Positions 17,981 to 28,700 of a DNA stretch of 62,002 bases are shown here, piece after piece (the first letter of the stretch is position 1; each line of letters starts with the position of its first letter). The DNA is from JAUUZQ01 sp964538375 (GTDB lineage Bacteria; Bacteroidota; Bacteroidia; Bacteroidales; GCA-2748055), in contig CAZIFQ010000019.1 in NCBI GenBank assembly GCA_964538375.1, forward strand, positions 1 to 62,002. Reading direction: 5' to 3'. Below the pieces are notes generated by a model. It was not told where the DNA came from, searched no databases, and was given only the letters and a program-made list of their open reading frames with translations. The position numbers and the translations under genes are program-made.

Positions 17981-18058
17981 AGCAATTAATTTTTTGTTTG
18001 TAGTAGTTAATATTGAAAATTGAAATTTAAGATCAAAGTCCTCCTTTAGGGACTTCAT

Positions 18059-20479
18059 TTAATTAATAATTAGTTTTATTGTCCTGGTATACATTTTATT
18101 GATATTTAACTTTAAAAAATATATACCTGAACCAAAATTAGTATTTTCTATTAATATTTCATGTTTTCCACTAAAATAATTAACATTATTTAGTACAATA
18201 TATGTTAATTTTCCACTAGCATCATATAAATTTAAGTCAACCACAGCAGCTGTTTTCAAGTAAAAGCTGATTTTTGAAACAGATGATGATGGATTGGGGT
18301 ACACAGATAAGATCTCTTCAAGTAGAATTTCATTTTCAATGCTGTTTGGTGAGTATTTAAAGCCAATAGCATCCAGCATGGGCTGTATTTCACTATTCGA
18401 CATAAATAGATTCCATAACATTTGACTCCTGTAATTCTCAATCATTAATATAATCGGACCCTGGTCAATGGCAAGATAGGAATTTGCATACCAGTCCCTG
18501 GATTCATTAAAGGCATCTTTAAATCCCATCCAATCCCATGTTTTGTCACCCAGGTTCCTGTAAAAGTGTTTCAGTGCAAGTATTGATTCTTCAGGTGTAT
18601 AGGGCATCGATGAGAGCGCAGCAGTAGGCGAAATGGTCCCATTATCCCTGGTTGAGCCTGGTTCATGTGCCAAATAGCCATCCGGATCGTCGCTGGCAGT
18701 AAGTCCCCAGCATTCATCGCTGTATCCCGTGTGTCCAAATGTATTAAGTTCACAATATGCCTGCTGCAACAGTGAGTGGCTCCTGTTCTGATCGAAATAA
18801 TTGGCAAAATCATCTTTCTTATCCCTTGGATCAAATCCCAGAAATGAGTAGTGAGCAAAGAAGAGCGGTCCACCAAATCCGGATCCAACATATAGCTTTT
18901 GATCATAAATTGTTCTTGGTACTGCATAATTGTTCGAAGTCCATCCTGTTTCCCATAAACTGGCAGGAACTCCATGCGTTGGGGAAGCTATTGCCAGCAG
19001 ATAGACTATTGCAGCTTCGTTCCATCCTCTCACCGGCATGTTCATATCCCAGCTATATTCAGGCGACCAGTGCCAGTAGATAGCAGGTGAATCATTTTGC
19101 CTGTACCAATCCCATTCAATCTCTTCCCAAAGCGTTGTTGCTTTTTCCACAATAGACTGCTCCGTGGTACCTGTGCCAGTAAAATACTGACGAATGGTGA
19201 GTAATCCTTGCGCTACAAAAGATGTCTCTACGATGTCACCACCGTTGTCTTTTGGACTAAATGGGATTACGTTGCCCGTATTCCCGTTGAGCCAGTGTGA
19301 CCATGCACCGTGGAACCGATCTGCATTTTCTAAGAAAGTCAGCATCGTTAATAATCGCTCAGCACCTTCTTCACGAGAAATAAATCCTCTTTCAATTCCT
19401 ACTGGTATAGACATTAATCCAAATCCTGTTCCACCAGAGGTCACTGTGTTTCCGGAAGTATTCCTTTCCCGGGCCAATCCTGAAAACTCATGTCCAAAAT
19501 CCCAAAAATATCGAAATGTATATTCCTGCACCATATCCAGTAATTCATCATCGCTGAAAGGCGTGGTAAGAGCTGTAGCTGCTTCAGATGGATCAGAAGG
19601 TTCGTTAGTGGAATTAATGGCTTTAACCCGGTAGGTGGCTGAAACATTGTCTCCCAGATCTCCAACCCAGTCTACCATGTGATTTTCATCTGGATCCATT
19701 AAATCAACTATCGAGTAATTTGCACCACCATCTATTGATCTTTCGACCCGATAACCCTGCAGATCGCTTTCAGGGTTGAAATCCCAGCTGAGCTCAACAT
19801 GTTTTTCATATCCTTCTGCATTTAGGCCAGTTGGTTGAGCTGCCGGAGGTGAAGTTCCATCTCCCACATAAACACGCATATCGTCAATATACAGGGTATG
19901 CTCAACTCCATCGTCGAGATTCTGCTTGAAGCCGATGGTTTTTATTTGTGTAAAATCTGTACCGTCATTGGCATCTGTAAACTGAGATATGGGAATTTTT
20001 ACTTTTGTCCAGACCCCGGCTTGCAGATCATCAGTCCAGTCTGATATAAGGTGAAAATCAGATTTATGATTTGTCGTGTCCTCTACAAATACTCTTGGAA
20101 GATCAACAGCAGCAAGCAATGTTTCACTTCTAAGAAAAAACTGTAGTGTATCAGCAGCACTTATATCATAATCCGTCCATCCAATGGCAAAAGCAATAGC
20201 GAACCAATTACCTCCTGTCATAGATTTCCATTTTAAGCGAAGTGAATTTAGTCCTTGCTGGGCCAAAACAACTTCTTCCACCGGAAACTTTCTTAAATCA
20301 CTTCCCTCTCTTTCAAGCTCACTATCACCTGATAGTTCCATCCAGCTATAGTCATAATAGTCTGATGCAGGGCTGTCCTGGAAATAGTAATAGGTCTGAG
20401 CATCCAACTGGATAAACAAAAATGCCAGTAGCGTAAATATTATTGCTTTCTTAGTCATCTGCGTCGCCATAATTGTCAT
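18059..20479 (-). CDS. GH144-like glucanase (Glycoamylase family) with CBM-like and Fn3 domains, T9SS-exported
   Basis: An 806-residue exported enzyme. After the signal peptide come a carbohydrate-binding-like beta domain (about 30-210), a fibronectin type III domain (about 215-305) and the catalytic (alpha/alpha)6-type domain (about 310-715). Conserved blocks there are YTFRYFWDFGHE, TSGGTGFGLMSIPVGIERGF, KDNGGDIVETSFVAQGLL, IYWHWSPEYSWDMN and LAIDQGPIILMIENYRS. The end is a T9SS sorting domain (LSVYPNPSSS). The catalytic part matches the Glycoamylase family that contains GH144 endo-beta-1,2-glucanases. The ATG overlaps the stop of the upstream GH3 gene as ATGA, so translation is coupled and the 20479 start is favoured. 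The substrate linkage is inferred from family. Confidence 0.85.
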   Translation of the reverse strand: MTIMATQMTKKAIIFTLLAFLFIQLDAQTYYYFQDSPASDYYDYSWMELSGDSELEREGSDLRKFPVEEVVLAQQGLNSLRLKWKSMTGGNWFAIAFAIGWTDYDISAADTLQFFLRSETLLAAVDLPRVFVEDTTNHKSDFHLISDWTDDLQAGVWTKVKIPISQFTDANDGTDFTQIKTIGFKQNLDDGVEHTLYIDDMRVYVGDGTSPPAAQPTGLNAEGYEKHVELSWDFNPESDLQGYRVERSIDGGANYSIVDLMDPDENHMVDWVGDLGDNVSATYRVKAINSTNEPSDPSEAATALTTPFSDDELLDMVQEYTFRYFWDFGHEFSGLARERNTSGNTVTSGGTGFGLMSIPVGIERGFISREEGAERLLTMLTFLENADRFHGAWSHWLNGNTGNVIPFSPKDNGGDIVETSFVAQGLLTIRQYFTGTGTTEQSIVEKATTLWEEIEWDWYRQNDSPAIYWHWSPEYSWDMNMPVRGWNEAAIVYLLAIASPTHGVPASLWETGWTSNNYAVPRTIYDQKLYVGSGFGGPLFFAHYSFLGFDPRDKKDDFANYFDQNRSHSLLQQAYCELNTFGHTGYSDECWGLTASDDPDGYLAHEPGSTRDNGTISPTAALSSMPYTPEESILALKHFYRNLGDKTWDWMGFKDAFNESRDWYANSYLAIDQGPIILMIENYRSQMLWNLFMSNSEIQPMLDAIGFKYSPNSIENEILLEEILSVYPNPSSSVSKISFYLKTAAVVDLNLYDASGKLTYIVLNNVNYFSGKHEILIENTNFGSGIYFLKLNINKMYTRTIKLIIN

Positions 20480-22755
20480 TTAGTAAGTGTAAATGATGCT
20501 GCATGAAGCTCATCGGAATTTGGTCCTATCAGTACATTGAAATCACCTGGTTCAACAATATATTCCTTGTTACTGCCTATGAATTTTAAATCTTCCCGTG
20601 TTATTGTAAATGCTACTTCCTTCGTCTCACCTTTTTCAATACAGACTTTTTTAAAGCCCTTCAATTCTTTTACCGGTCTTGTTACGCTTCCAACCAGGTC
20701 CTGGATATATAATTGGACAATCTCCTCTCCACTATAGTTGCCGCTATTGCGCACTTTTATTTTAATGTCCAGCACATCGTTCAATGCAATCAATGTGTCG
20801 CTTAGTACGAGATCGCTATATTCAAATTCAGTATAGCTTAATCCATAACCAAAAGGATAGAGCGGATCATTCACTACATCGAGGTATTTTGTTGTGTATT
20901 TGTAATCCTTCACATAGGGACGGCCTGTATTCTTGTAATTATAGTAAACCGGTACCTGGCCTACGTTTCGGGGAATACTCATTACTAGTTTTCCTGAAGG
21001 ATTGTAAGCGCCGGATAGTACTTCAGCTATGGCGTCACCACCGCGTGTACCTAAATGCCAGGTGTATAGTATAGTTGATGCTTTTTCATTTAGAGCAGCA
21101 AATGTGAGTGGTCGTTCTGCCATGATAAGTATCACAAGCGGTTTACCTGTTTTGATCAGTTCATTGGCAAGTTCTTCCTGGAGTCCGGTGAGGTTCAGGT
21201 TAGATTTACTGGCAGCTTCTCCACTATGTTCCTGGTTTTCACCAATGGCCAGGATCACAACATCTGATTGTCTTGCCAGCTTTATCGCTTTCCTAAAACC
21301 GGATTTATCATTGGAGTAGTAATCGCACCCCAATTCGTAATTGACGATTGATCCCGGATATTTTTGTTTTAATCCTTCCAGTACGGTACTCACCTTGGTA
21401 TGATCTCCGGCACCGTGCCAACTCCCCATCATATCGAGCTGATTATCAGCTATTGGACCAATAACGGCTATTTTTCCGGGATTGTTCAATGGAAGTATAT
21501 TCTGATCATTTTTCAGTAATACAATCGATTCTTTTGCAGAGGCCAAGGCATGGGCCATTATCTCTTCGGAATAGATAGTCTCTTTCTCTCTCTCTTCATT
21601 AAAATATAGATAAGGATCATCGAAAAGTCCAAGTTGAAATTTTACTTTCAAGATTCTTTTCACTGACTCATCGATGGTTTTCATACTAACCACTCCCTCT
21701 TTAACAGAAGCAGCCAGGTGATCAATATAGATAGCTGATTGCATGTCCATATCCAGTCCTGCATTTATTGCCAGTTCTCCTGCATGTTTTCTATCACTGG
21801 CGGCACCATGATCCACAACCTGGTCAATGCCGGTGTAATCAGCAACCACAAAGCCCGTGAATTTCCATTCATCACGAAGAATCTTGCTTAAAAGGAACTT
21901 ATTCACATGGGCAGGCACCGCAAAGAGATCGTTAAAGGAGGCCATCACGGAAACTGCTCCGGCATCTATTCCTGCCTGGTAAGGCGGTAGGTAATCCTGC
22001 CTGAATGCTATTTCCGACATATCCACACTATTGTAATCGCGACCTGCAATGGGCGCTCCATAGGCAGCAAAATGCTTTATACAGGAGGCCAGGGTATTGT
22101 TTTTTGACAGTTCATCCCCCTGAAATCCCCTGACACGTGCCTCGGATATTTTCGACCCCAGGTAGGTATCTTCACCATTCCCCTCAGAAACACGGCCCCA
22201 CCTAGGATCTCTTGATATATCAACCATGGGGGCAAAGGTCCAGTTGAGTCCGGATGCTGTTGCTTCTTTAGCAGCCATTCTCGCAGTCTTCTCCATCAAT
22301 TCAAGGTTCCATGAACAGGCCTCTGCCAGAGGAATGGGAAAAATCGTTTTATGGCCATGAATAACATCATATCCGAAAAGTAATGGAATACCTAGCCGGG
22401 ATTCTTCAACTGCAATTTTTTGTAAGCCCTTATTGTATTTAACAGTATGTGCATTAAATATATTCCCACATCTACCCGCTTTTATTTCTTCCACGTAGTC
22501 ATCTCTCATCACGGGTCCTGTAACATCCCAATTGCTGGTATAGAGCGTCAGTTGTCCAAGTTTCTCTTCTAATGTCATCATTTTTAAGACTGAGTCAATT
22601 CTTTTATCAAGTCTATGACTGTCAGATAAATTAGAATTTTCACTATTACATCCTGTTACCGTCATGAGTATTCCAATTATGAAGATACCTGTATATTTTT
22701 GAATTTTATTAGTTCGGCCTAAGGCCTTACTGAGCTCAACTGTGTTTCGGTTCAT
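20476..22755 (-). CDS. bglX: GH3 beta-glucosidase, BglX type, lipoprotein
   Basis: A 759-residue exo-acting glycoside hydrolase. A lipobox (VTGC, Cys about 36) anchors it after an unusually long polar N-terminus. The TIM-barrel domain has KHFAAYG near residue 210 and the nucleophile block GFVVADYTGID. The alpha/beta sandwich (about 400-620) includes KIAVIGPIAD and the C-terminal Fn3-like domain starts near 660. The architecture equals BglX and Bacteroidota beta-glucosidases that finish glucan oligosaccharides in the periplasm. The N-terminal 14 residues before the leader are encoded by a repeat (22713-22755) that also occurs at the start of an unrelated gene near 54.9 kb. Two bases separate it from the upstream GH144-like gene. 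Confidence 0.92.
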   Translation of the reverse strand: MNRNTVELSKALGRTNKIQKYTGIFIIGILMTVTGCNSENSNLSDSHRLDKRIDSVLKMMTLEEKLGQLTLYTSNWDVTGPVMRDDYVEEIKAGRCGNIFNAHTVKYNKGLQKIAVEESRLGIPLLFGYDVIHGHKTIFPIPLAEACSWNLELMEKTARMAAKEATASGLNWTFAPMVDISRDPRWGRVSEGNGEDTYLGSKISEARVRGFQGDELSKNNTLASCIKHFAAYGAPIAGRDYNSVDMSEIAFRQDYLPPYQAGIDAGAVSVMASFNDLFAVPAHVNKFLLSKILRDEWKFTGFVVADYTGIDQVVDHGAASDRKHAGELAINAGLDMDMQSAIYIDHLAASVKEGVVSMKTIDESVKRILKVKFQLGLFDDPYLYFNEEREKETIYSEEIMAHALASAKESIVLLKNDQNILPLNNPGKIAVIGPIADNQLDMMGSWHGAGDHTKVSTVLEGLKQKYPGSIVNYELGCDYYSNDKSGFRKAIKLARQSDVVILAIGENQEHSGEAASKSNLNLTGLQEELANELIKTGKPLVILIMAERPLTFAALNEKASTILYTWHLGTRGGDAIAEVLSGAYNPSGKLVMSIPRNVGQVPVYYNYKNTGRPYVKDYKYTTKYLDVVNDPLYPFGYGLSYTEFEYSDLVLSDTLIALNDVLDIKIKVRNSGNYSGEEIVQLYIQDLVGSVTRPVKELKGFKKVCIEKGETKEVAFTITREDLKFIGSNKEYIVEPGDFNVLIGPNSDELHAASFTLTK
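22713..22755 (-). repeat. Repeat element forming the N-terminus of the GH3 gene (copy A)
   Basis: The sequence starting TTCGGCCTAAGGCC, then GAGCTCAA and TTTCGGTTC before CAT, is shared with 54892-54937 with about six differences over some 43 bp. It contains the palindromes GGCCTAAGGCC and GAGCTC. In the coding direction it begins at the start codon and encodes MNRNTVELSKALGR. Confidence 0.75.
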
Positions 22756-22757
22756 AT

Positions 22758-24194
22758 TTATCGATCTGTTATTTTACTATCATTATTTGAAAAACCAAGC
22801 AGTTTCAGACCCTCTTTCACTTCAGGATTACTCATAAACAGCTCCCAGAGCAGTCCGCTGCGATAATTTTCAATCATCAATACAATTGGTCCCTGGTCAA
22901 TGGCAAGATATTTTTGTGGAAACCAATCGTATTCCTCACTAAATGCATCATAGAAGCCATAAGGGCCCATTAATTTTCCCCCCAGGACTTCATAGAAATA
23001 CCTGGCAGCTTTCATCGATTCCTCAGGGGTGTATGGAAACGAAGACAAGGCAGCAGTGGGGGAGATCACCCCGATGTCTCTTGCCGGACTATGTGCTGAA
23101 TATCCAGCGCTGCTTGAATTTGCAATTTCAATTTTATGCTCTTCATCTCCTTCCAGCGTTTTTCTATTGACAGAATAACTTGCTGTCAGCCCCCAACAAT
23201 TCTCTCCATACCCTTTGAAGCCACCGGGGTTCTCCACGCAGTATTTATAATCTATAAGAACGTGATTTATGTTGTGTTGCCAATAGTCCGAATAAGTATC
23301 TTTTAAATTTCTTGGGTCGAGTCCAAGGAATGAATAATGAGCCCAAAAAAGAGGTCCTCCAAATTCTTCACTTCCATTGTGATTCATATCCAGGGTAAGA
23401 CCATATTTTTCATTGTTCCCTTTGATAGCTCCACTTCTTGCCCAGCCCTGATGATAGGTGTCTGGATGGATGGAATACGCTGAGGGGAGTGCGGCCAATA
23501 TATACGTTATAAGGCACTCATTATAGCCCTTGATTTCGTGGGACATTTCCCATTCATATTCAGGAGACCAATGCCAGATCAACACATTTGAGTCGGATTC
23601 ATACCAATTCCACTCAATCTGATCAATGTAATTTTCTATCCTCATTTTGAGAGTATTCTCCTGTTCAATCTCAACATTTAAGTATTGCTTTACAGTGAAA
23701 AGTCCTTGTGCCAGGTAGGAGGTTTCTACTAAATCTCCACCATTATCTTTCTGACTAAACGGTTTTACTTCACCGGTTTCACCGTTCCACCAGTGGGGGC
23801 AAACACCATGAAAACGATCTGCCTTTTCAAGGAAATCAAGAATCTTTTCCAGTCTTTCAATTCCCTCTGTACGGGATATAAAACCCCTTTCGATTCCAAC
23901 AATTATGGCCATAATTCCAAACCCGGATCCTCCCGAAGTCACGATTTGCTTGTCATTCTGTGGATATTTTCCATCGACATGGAACCTTTCCCTTGCCATT
24001 CCGGAATTGGGCTCAGCACCATCCCAGAAATATTGAAATGTATAATATTGTATAGAGTCTAGCAGTTGTTCATCACTTAAGATGACTGCTGGTGCTTGTG
24101 ATAAATTCTCAGATCTATCTTTAGTTTTTTGGGAGCAGGCTCCCAGGATAGCAGCAATAATAATTGTGCTGATAATAAAGCTGAAATGCCTCAT
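22758..24194 (-). CDS. GH144-like glucanase (Glycoamylase family), lipoprotein
   Basis: A 478-residue single-domain paralogue of the catalytic part of the larger enzyme two genes downstream. The signal peptide ends in a lipobox (ILGAC, Cys about 20). Shared blocks are YTFQYFWDGAEPNSG, TSGGSGFGIMAIIVGIERGF, KDNGGDLVETSYLAQGLF, LIWHWSPEYEWEM and LAIDQGPIVLMIENYRSG. The lipid anchor suggests placement in the periplasm or on the outer membrane, complementing the T9SS-exported paralogue. It starts 58 bp behind SusD. The pair probably splits surface cleavage and internal processing of the same glucan, which is inference. Confidence 0.87.
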   Translation of the reverse strand: MRHFSFIISTIIIAAILGACSQKTKDRSENLSQAPAVILSDEQLLDSIQYYTFQYFWDGAEPNSGMARERFHVDGKYPQNDKQIVTSGGSGFGIMAIIVGIERGFISRTEGIERLEKILDFLEKADRFHGVCPHWWNGETGEVKPFSQKDNGGDLVETSYLAQGLFTVKQYLNVEIEQENTLKMRIENYIDQIEWNWYESDSNVLIWHWSPEYEWEMSHEIKGYNECLITYILAALPSAYSIHPDTYHQGWARSGAIKGNNEKYGLTLDMNHNGSEEFGGPLFWAHYSFLGLDPRNLKDTYSDYWQHNINHVLIDYKYCVENPGGFKGYGENCWGLTASYSVNRKTLEGDEEHKIEIANSSSAGYSAHSPARDIGVISPTAALSSFPYTPEESMKAARYFYEVLGGKLMGPYGFYDAFSEEYDWFPQKYLAIDQGPIVLMIENYRSGLLWELFMSNPEVKEGLKLLGFSNNDSKITDR

Positions 24195-24252
24195 TGTTCT
24201 TAGTTATTAGATAGGAGACGGACGAATCCGTCTCCTAAAAATGCTTAATAAA

Positions 24253-25686
24253 CTACCAACCCGGATTTTGTTCTACACTACCGCCACTTAGATCGATCTC
24301 TTTTTGAGGTATTGGATAAAACTCATTTTTTCCGGTTTCAAAACCGTATTTAGCAAGTACTGTTGCTGCTTCTCCCGTTCTCAGCAGGTCCCAATAACGA
24401 TCTTGTTCACCTGCAAGTTCCAGCCTTCTCTCTTCCCAAATATCTTCAATTGTTGGACTCCCAATGGGGTCCAGATCAACACGTGCCCTTACTTCGTTCA
24501 GTGGTTTGGCCGCATCTCCACCTGCATGTATGGCTGCTTCCGCATTGATAAGCAGAATATCCGCATACCTTAGAATCCTGATATTCTGATCACATCCATA
24601 AGGTCCTGTTTCCTTGGGGACTCTGGATGGGAGATATGCTTTGCCGTTATACCTGGGTAGGCCGGCGATCCCTTCCAAAACATCAACTCCCTGGATGGTA
24701 TCGCCATCTTCCGTTATATCCCCGAAATAGATAATGGTAACTTTCTTTCTTACCGCATCACCGGCAGCATCGAAAGCATCTGCAAGCGCATCAGTTGGGA
24801 TGAACCATCCCCAGCCAAACTGTCCTCTAACAGCTTGTACCTCAGCAAACTGACTATTTGAAAGACCACTTTCTCCTGGTACTTGTGTTGCTACAACCTC
24901 AAACAGAGACTCGGAACAAAACTCCTGCTCAGGTCTGAAGAGTGCGTAGAAATCATCCCACAGCACATAGGGTCCATTATTAATAATATCGTCTGACACT
25001 GCTTTACACTCTGTCCAGTCTTCCCTGTACATTAGTGCTTTTGCCAGCAATCCTTTGGCAGCCCAGGCAGTCACTCTGCCATACTCTGTGGGAGGAACTG
25101 TTTCGGGAAGATCAGGTATTGCTTCACGCAGGTTTGTTTCAATAAAGTCCCATGTCTCTTCTTCAGTTGTACGAACTGCTCTTTCCGGTCCTGCCGGAAT
25201 CTGGTCGATAAGGGGAACTCCGCCATAGGCACGTGCCAGGTAAAAATAGTGTAAGGCCCGAATGAATTTCGCTTCAGCAATCATTCTATTTTTTACTGCT
25301 GAACTCATATCTATATCCGGAACATTGGCCAGCACCTGGTTGGCCAGGTTTATTCCTTCGTAACGACCGGTCCAGAATTCATGAATTTGTGATTGTGTCT
25401 TGGTAAACTGGAAATTATCATAATCATTGGCCCATGAACCATCGCCAGGACTGCTTCCCTTGGATATTTCATCAGAAGGAAGAGATCCCAGGATCAAATA
25501 GTTAAATGCTGACACATTCCATGACCTTAGATATCCATACATGGCATTTACAGCTTTGACAGCATCTTCTTCTGACTGGAAGAATTCATCAACCGGAACT
25601 TCTCCCTCGGGTGGGAAATCCAGGAAGTCCTGACAGGAGAATGAGAATCCCAATATGATTAAAGTTAATATTATGTATTTTTTCAT
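24253..25686 (-). CDS. SusD/RagB-family glycan-binding lipoprotein
   Basis: A 477-residue SusD-like protein. The signal peptide ends in a lipobox (FSFSC, Cys about 18), and EGEVPVDEFFQSEEDAVKAVNAMYG is the typical N-terminal helix. The TPR-like helical core includes AEAKFIRALHYFYLARAYGGVPLID and RYADILLINAEAAIHAGG, and the C-terminus has WEERRLELAGEQDRYWDLLRTG followed by NPGW. It acts as the outer-membrane lid over the SusC channel, capturing oligosaccharides at the surface. It follows SusC at 26 bp in the same operon. Confidence 0.95.
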   Translation of the reverse strand: MKKYIILTLIILGFSFSCQDFLDFPPEGEVPVDEFFQSEEDAVKAVNAMYGYLRSWNVSAFNYLILGSLPSDEISKGSSPGDGSWANDYDNFQFTKTQSQIHEFWTGRYEGINLANQVLANVPDIDMSSAVKNRMIAEAKFIRALHYFYLARAYGGVPLIDQIPAGPERAVRTTEEETWDFIETNLREAIPDLPETVPPTEYGRVTAWAAKGLLAKALMYREDWTECKAVSDDIINNGPYVLWDDFYALFRPEQEFCSESLFEVVATQVPGESGLSNSQFAEVQAVRGQFGWGWFIPTDALADAFDAAGDAVRKKVTIIYFGDITEDGDTIQGVDVLEGIAGLPRYNGKAYLPSRVPKETGPYGCDQNIRILRYADILLINAEAAIHAGGDAAKPLNEVRARVDLDPIGSPTIEDIWEERRLELAGEQDRYWDLLRTGEAATVLAKYGFETGKNEFYPIPQKEIDLSGGSVEQNPGW

Positions 25687-25712
25687 GACAAACGTTTTTT
25701 ATGGTTCGATAA

Positions 25713-28700
25713 TTAGAAATTGATGGTAACTCCGGCAGATGTAATCCTGGAAAGTGGATATATACCATAATCCATTCCTGCAGTAGTTGGACTGCCACCA
25801 GGGATTTCCGGTGAGAAACCGTTATAGGCAAAGCTTGTAAATGGATTCTGTGCACTCAGGTAAACCCTGATTCCCTTGCTGGTAATTTTATCGGTTAATG
25901 AGGCAGGCAGCGTATAACCCACTTGGATATTTCGAATTCTGAAATAAGCCCCCGACTCAACAAAGAAGGTATTTGGGTAAGCATTCTTACCTCCTGCGAC
26001 ATCAGCAGATGGGTAGGTATTGCTTGTGCCTTCTCCATGCCACCTGTTTTCTGCAAAGTCAGCATCATAATTCTCATTTCCATACCTGCCGATTCTTTTG
26101 GCATTATAGATTTTATTACCTGCCACCCCGTGCAGATCCATTGAAAAGTCGAATTGACGGAAATTAACAGTTGCGTTAATGGCATACAGAACTTTTGGTG
26201 TATAGCTTCCATAAGAAATCCTGTCCAGATCATCAATAGCACCATCTTCATTCTGATCAATATATTTAAAATCTCCGGGTACTGCATCTGGCATGATGAT
26301 ATTACCTTCGCTATCGACATAGTCTGTAACCTCAGTAGCATTTTGGAATATTCCATCTACTTCCAGTACATAAAATTCACCTACCGGATGACCCAGTTGC
26401 GTGAATGTTGCTTGTGCTCCATTAAAGGCATTTCCAGCATAAAATGGTAATGTTCCCGGTTCTAATTTGTGTACTTCATTGTGATTATATGAAATATTTC
26501 CACCCAGGGAATAGGAGAAATCTGCGCTCACATTATCATTCCAATTCAGCGTAAGCTCAACTCCGCGGTTAAGGATATCAGCGTTGTTATCCAGGTAACT
26601 GCTACCCGCAGTTCCAATAGAACCAAGAACAGGCACCGGAAAGATGGCTGATTTTGTAACCCTGTGATAGAAATCGAAATCCAGATTCAACTTGCTATTG
26701 ACCATTAGTGCTTCAATTCCAATATCATATTCTTCCACAGTCTCCCATCTAAGTAAGGGTTCCACCACGGAAGTGATGGAGGCGCCACCTGAGATGGCTG
26801 AGCTCCCGTATGGCCCATAAACAAGCGAATAATTCGGATTGTTATTTACCGTAACAGTGTAAGCATTTTGAGGAACCTGGTTATTTCCCAGTACACCCCA
26901 ACTGGCTTTCACCTTCAGAAAATCAAAGATTCCGAGATCTTTAATGAAATCTTCTTTAGATGCGAGCCAACCCAAACCGAGTGATGGGAAGGTGCCCCAG
27001 CGCTCTTCACTTGGGAAGGTTGAGGAACCATCACGCCTGAAGGTGGCTGTCATCAGATACTTTTCCTTGAATGAATAGAAGAGTCGACCAAAATATGAGG
27101 TACTTCTAATCAATGAACCCCAGTCACCTGCGGTTAAATTTGCAATTTCTCCGTTACTTATATATAATGTTGATGCAGTGAAATAGGGAACCCCGGCTGT
27201 TGAAGCATTTAATCCCTGGTTTTTAAATTGTACAAAAGATAAGCCCCCCATAACTTTCAGATGGTGATTTCCTGATTTCAGATCATAGGTAGCGATATTG
27301 TCAAATGTATAATTGAATTGCTGTGAATTTGATTTGTACAAATGCGATATGGTATCATTCTGGGTCACAGACACCCAATATTCCGGGGTATAACCCCTGT
27401 TCTGCTGATAGTTCCCATCAAGTGTAAAAGAGGATCTTATTGATAAATTTTCAATGGGTTTCAATTCTGCATATACATTGGCCAGTGCATTTACGCCATG
27501 GTCGATATTGTCATGATAGTATATGGATGCTGCCGGATTTGCAAAATTACCGAAGCCCAGTATGACCGGGTCAGTATAAGCACCATTATCCAGCTTAGGG
27601 GCAAATGCCGGTGGGGCAACATATGCTTGATTAAGCACATTAGCAGCATTATTAGATTGCCAGCCGCTGATGGTCACCCCATAACCTGCTTTAAGATATT
27701 TGCTCACCTTTATATCGGTATTTCCCCGGAGGTTAATCCTGGTGTAATCATTATCTTTTATCAATCCTTCCTGACTCGTAATTCCTAATCCATAATAGTA
27801 GGTAGCGGTCTCATTTCCTCCCGTTATTCCAATATTGTGATTTTGGATCCTGGCAGGATTCAGAATTTGCTCAAACCAGTTTGTACTGGTTGTATATGCT
27901 GTTGGATCGAAAGGAGTGGATGAAGTACCTCTAAGCTCTCCAGCAGCTAACTTTTCGTTGACCAGGGTGATGTATTGATCTTTATCGGCCATGTCAAGCA
28001 GATTAGAAACTTCCTGGATTCCTACATATCCTGAATAAGTTAATTCAGGTTTCTGAGATTTTCCTTTTTTAGTGGTAACGAGGATCACACCATTTGCCGC
28101 TCTTACTCCATAAATAGCAGCAGATGAAGCATCCTTCAGTACCGTGACACTCTCAATTTGATGGGGAGAGATTGCCCCTAAATCGTTTACAAAAACACCA
28201 TCTACAACATAGAGGGGATTTGCATTAGAGCGAACGGTTCCCAATCCCCTGATTCGAATGGTTGGGGAGCTACCGGGCGTTCCACTATTCGTTACCTGGA
28301 TACCTGCTACTTTACCTTGCAATGCTTGTCCAATGTTAGGAACAGCTTGTTTGGTAAGTTCATCTCCCCTGACGACAGCAATAGTTCCTGTAAGGTCTTT
28401 TGCCGAGGAGGAACCGTAGCCGATAACAACGACTTCGTCCATATCAAATGCAGTCTCCGTTAATTGAATATTGATTATGGTCTGACCATCAATGAGTATT
28501 TCTTCAGTCTTATGTCCTATAAAACTGAAAACTAGTGTTCCATCAGATGGAACAGTAATTTCATAGTCTCCATCAACATTCGTGATAGTTCCTTGTTGAG
28601 TGCCTTTTACAAAAACTGTAACTCCGGGCATCTCAACATCATTTGCATCTGTCACATTCCCACTTACAGTCACTGCTTCCTGGGCAGTAAGCATGAGTCC

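Noticed and set aside
18058..18059. Start of the lipocalin-like gene at 18058 rather than 17980
   Set aside because: The 26 extra residues carry no leader features, whereas 17980 opens directly into a signal peptide.
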